From Mycobacterium sp. 1081908.1 (GTDB lineage: Bacteria > Actinomycetota > Actinomycetes > Mycobacteriales > Mycobacteriaceae), in NCBI RefSeq assembly GCF_001673535.1, contig NZ_LZLY01000097.1, positions 115,840-179,839 on the forward strand: 64,000 nucleotides of DNA, in the 5' to 3' direction. This document shows, piece after piece, positions 62,351 to 64,000 of the stretch. A program made the position numbers and the translations under genes. Position 1 is the stretch's first letter. Each line of letters begins with the position of its first letter. The notes under the pieces are model-generated. The model made no database searches. It saw only the letters and a program-made list of their open reading frames with translations, and was not told where the DNA came from.

Positions 62351-62932
62351 TCAGGGTTGCACGGCCACCGCGGCGATCGCACCGGCCTCGTTGATGGCCA
62401 GGTGTGTAAGCATCGGCGCGGCGAGGCTGCCGGAACGGTCGGCCAGCCAACCGAACAGCCAGCCCGCGACACCGGTGACCAGCACCGTGCCCAGCACCGG
62501 TGCGCCCGTCGCCCGCGCGTCCGGGATATGCGAGAGCCCAAAAGCGGTGGCCTGCAACAGCCTTCCGCCGCGTTGCGCAAAGGCGTGGGAGCCCACGGCG
62601 GCCAGCGCGGCGCGGAAGGCGGCCTCTTCGGCCCAGACGGTGCCGACGGGGATGCGTAGCAGCAGCCAACCCGGAATGGAGGCCGGCGGCTCGCTGGCCG
62701 CCATCGAGGCGCGCACCAACGGCAGTGCGGTCGTCGCGGCGATCGCGCTGGCCGCGGCGGCGCCGGCCGCCGACCCCAACCGCATCCCGGCCCACAGCCG
62801 CGGCGGGCGCAGGCCGAGCGGCGCGCGGGTCACCGACACCAGCAGCGCACCCACGCCGGCCTGCAGCGTCACCCGCCACACCGGGGGCAGCCGCGGGCTG
62901 ACAAAGCTCCAGCCGACGAGGACGGCGGCCAA
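62351..62932 (-). CDS. CPBP-family intramembrane metalloprotease (Rv0804-like)
   Basis: About 193 aa, five or six hydrophobic segments. The CPBP/Abi motifs are intact: EExxxR in WAEEAAFRAALAAV, the second His in FGLSHIPDARAT and HxxxN in LTHLAINEAGAIA. Related proteases process membrane proteins. The start is unclear: TTG 62932 is the nearest plausible start; the frame is open upstream, overlapping purL. It lies 20 bp or less after purL, hence coupled. Orthologue by order of Rv0804. Confidence 0.8.
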   Translation of the reverse strand: MAAVLVGWSFVSPRLPPVWRVTLQAGVGALLVSVTRAPLGLRPPRLWAGMRLGSAAGAAAASAIAATTALPLVRASMAASEPPASIPGWLLLRIPVGTVWAEEAAFRAALAAVGSHAFAQRGGRLLQATAFGLSHIPDARATGAPVLGTVLVTGVAGWLFGWLADRSGSLAAPMLTHLAINEAGAIAAVAVQP

Positions 62933-62952
62933 CGCCAGCGCGCGATAACGGC

Positions 62953-64000
<1,048 letters not shown>

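Overview
The window is chromosomal DNA of a Mycobacterium, most likely a slow-growing non-tuberculous species. It is GC-rich and densely coding, with frequent GTG/TTG starts and ATGA/GTGA stop-start overlaps. The right part (about 36.5-64 kb) carries, in inverted order, the genes I recognise as orthologues of M. tuberculosis Rv0831c back to Rv0803: kmtR, desA1, dusB, an LCP protein, phoU/pstB, mshD, glnR, thiX, cysA2/sseC, nitrobindin, ygfZ, purM, purF and purL. All calls are read by eye from translated sequence; no database search was run.

Left half (1-34.2 kb): accessory catabolism. (i) 1-4.0 kb: minus-strand mhpC-mhpA-mhpB-flavoprotein meta-cleavage operon, divergent from an IclR regulator and a second flavoprotein. 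(ii) 6.4-10.6 kb: divergent NarL-type two-component pair, M19-like peptidase, methyltransferase and epoxide-hydrolase-fold protein. (iii) 10.7-18.6 kb: MeaB GTPase, thiolase, phenolic acid decarboxylase, proline iminopeptidase, and a CoA ligase-ACAD-ACAD-enoyl-CoA hydratase operon. (iv) 18.7-23.6 kb: ferredoxin-small barrel protein-amidohydrolase operon, then an SDR/F420 oxidoreductase pair with a divergent LysR. (v) 23.6-28.5 kb: two-subunit B12-dependent acyl-CoA mutase with F420 oxidoreductase and CoA-transferase, divergent from an SDR across a perfect palindrome. (vi) 28.5-34.2 kb: methyltransferase, VanX-like dipeptidase, TetR, CocE hydrolase, F420 oxidoreductase and tautomerase. Together these look like a patchwork for aromatic or phenylpropanoid acids and acyl-CoA side chains.

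Junction (34.3-36.5 kb): a PE protein with a PE-PPE hydrolase domain, then four tRNA genes (Phe, Asp, Glu on minus; Lys on plus).

Right half (36.5-64 kb): core functions. These are metal sensing (KmtR plus a histidine-rich protein), acyl-ACP desaturation (DesA1), tRNA modification (DusB), cell-wall ligation (LCP), phosphate uptake and control (PstSCAB/PhoU), mycothiol synthesis (MshD), nitrogen control (GlnR), sulfur metabolism behind a polycysteine leader peptide, folate/Fe-S functions, and purine synthesis (PurM, PurF, PurL; the last runs off the window).

The non-coding features most worth attention are the polycysteine attenuator, a paired 26-nt palindromic repeat present at two distant loci with identical geometry, a tandem repeat before desA1, a hairpin leader before the DUF3073 gene, and several well-formed operators. 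No insertion sequence, prophage, CRISPR array or rRNA was seen. No gene-free stretch exceeds about 300 bases apart from the tRNA cluster.
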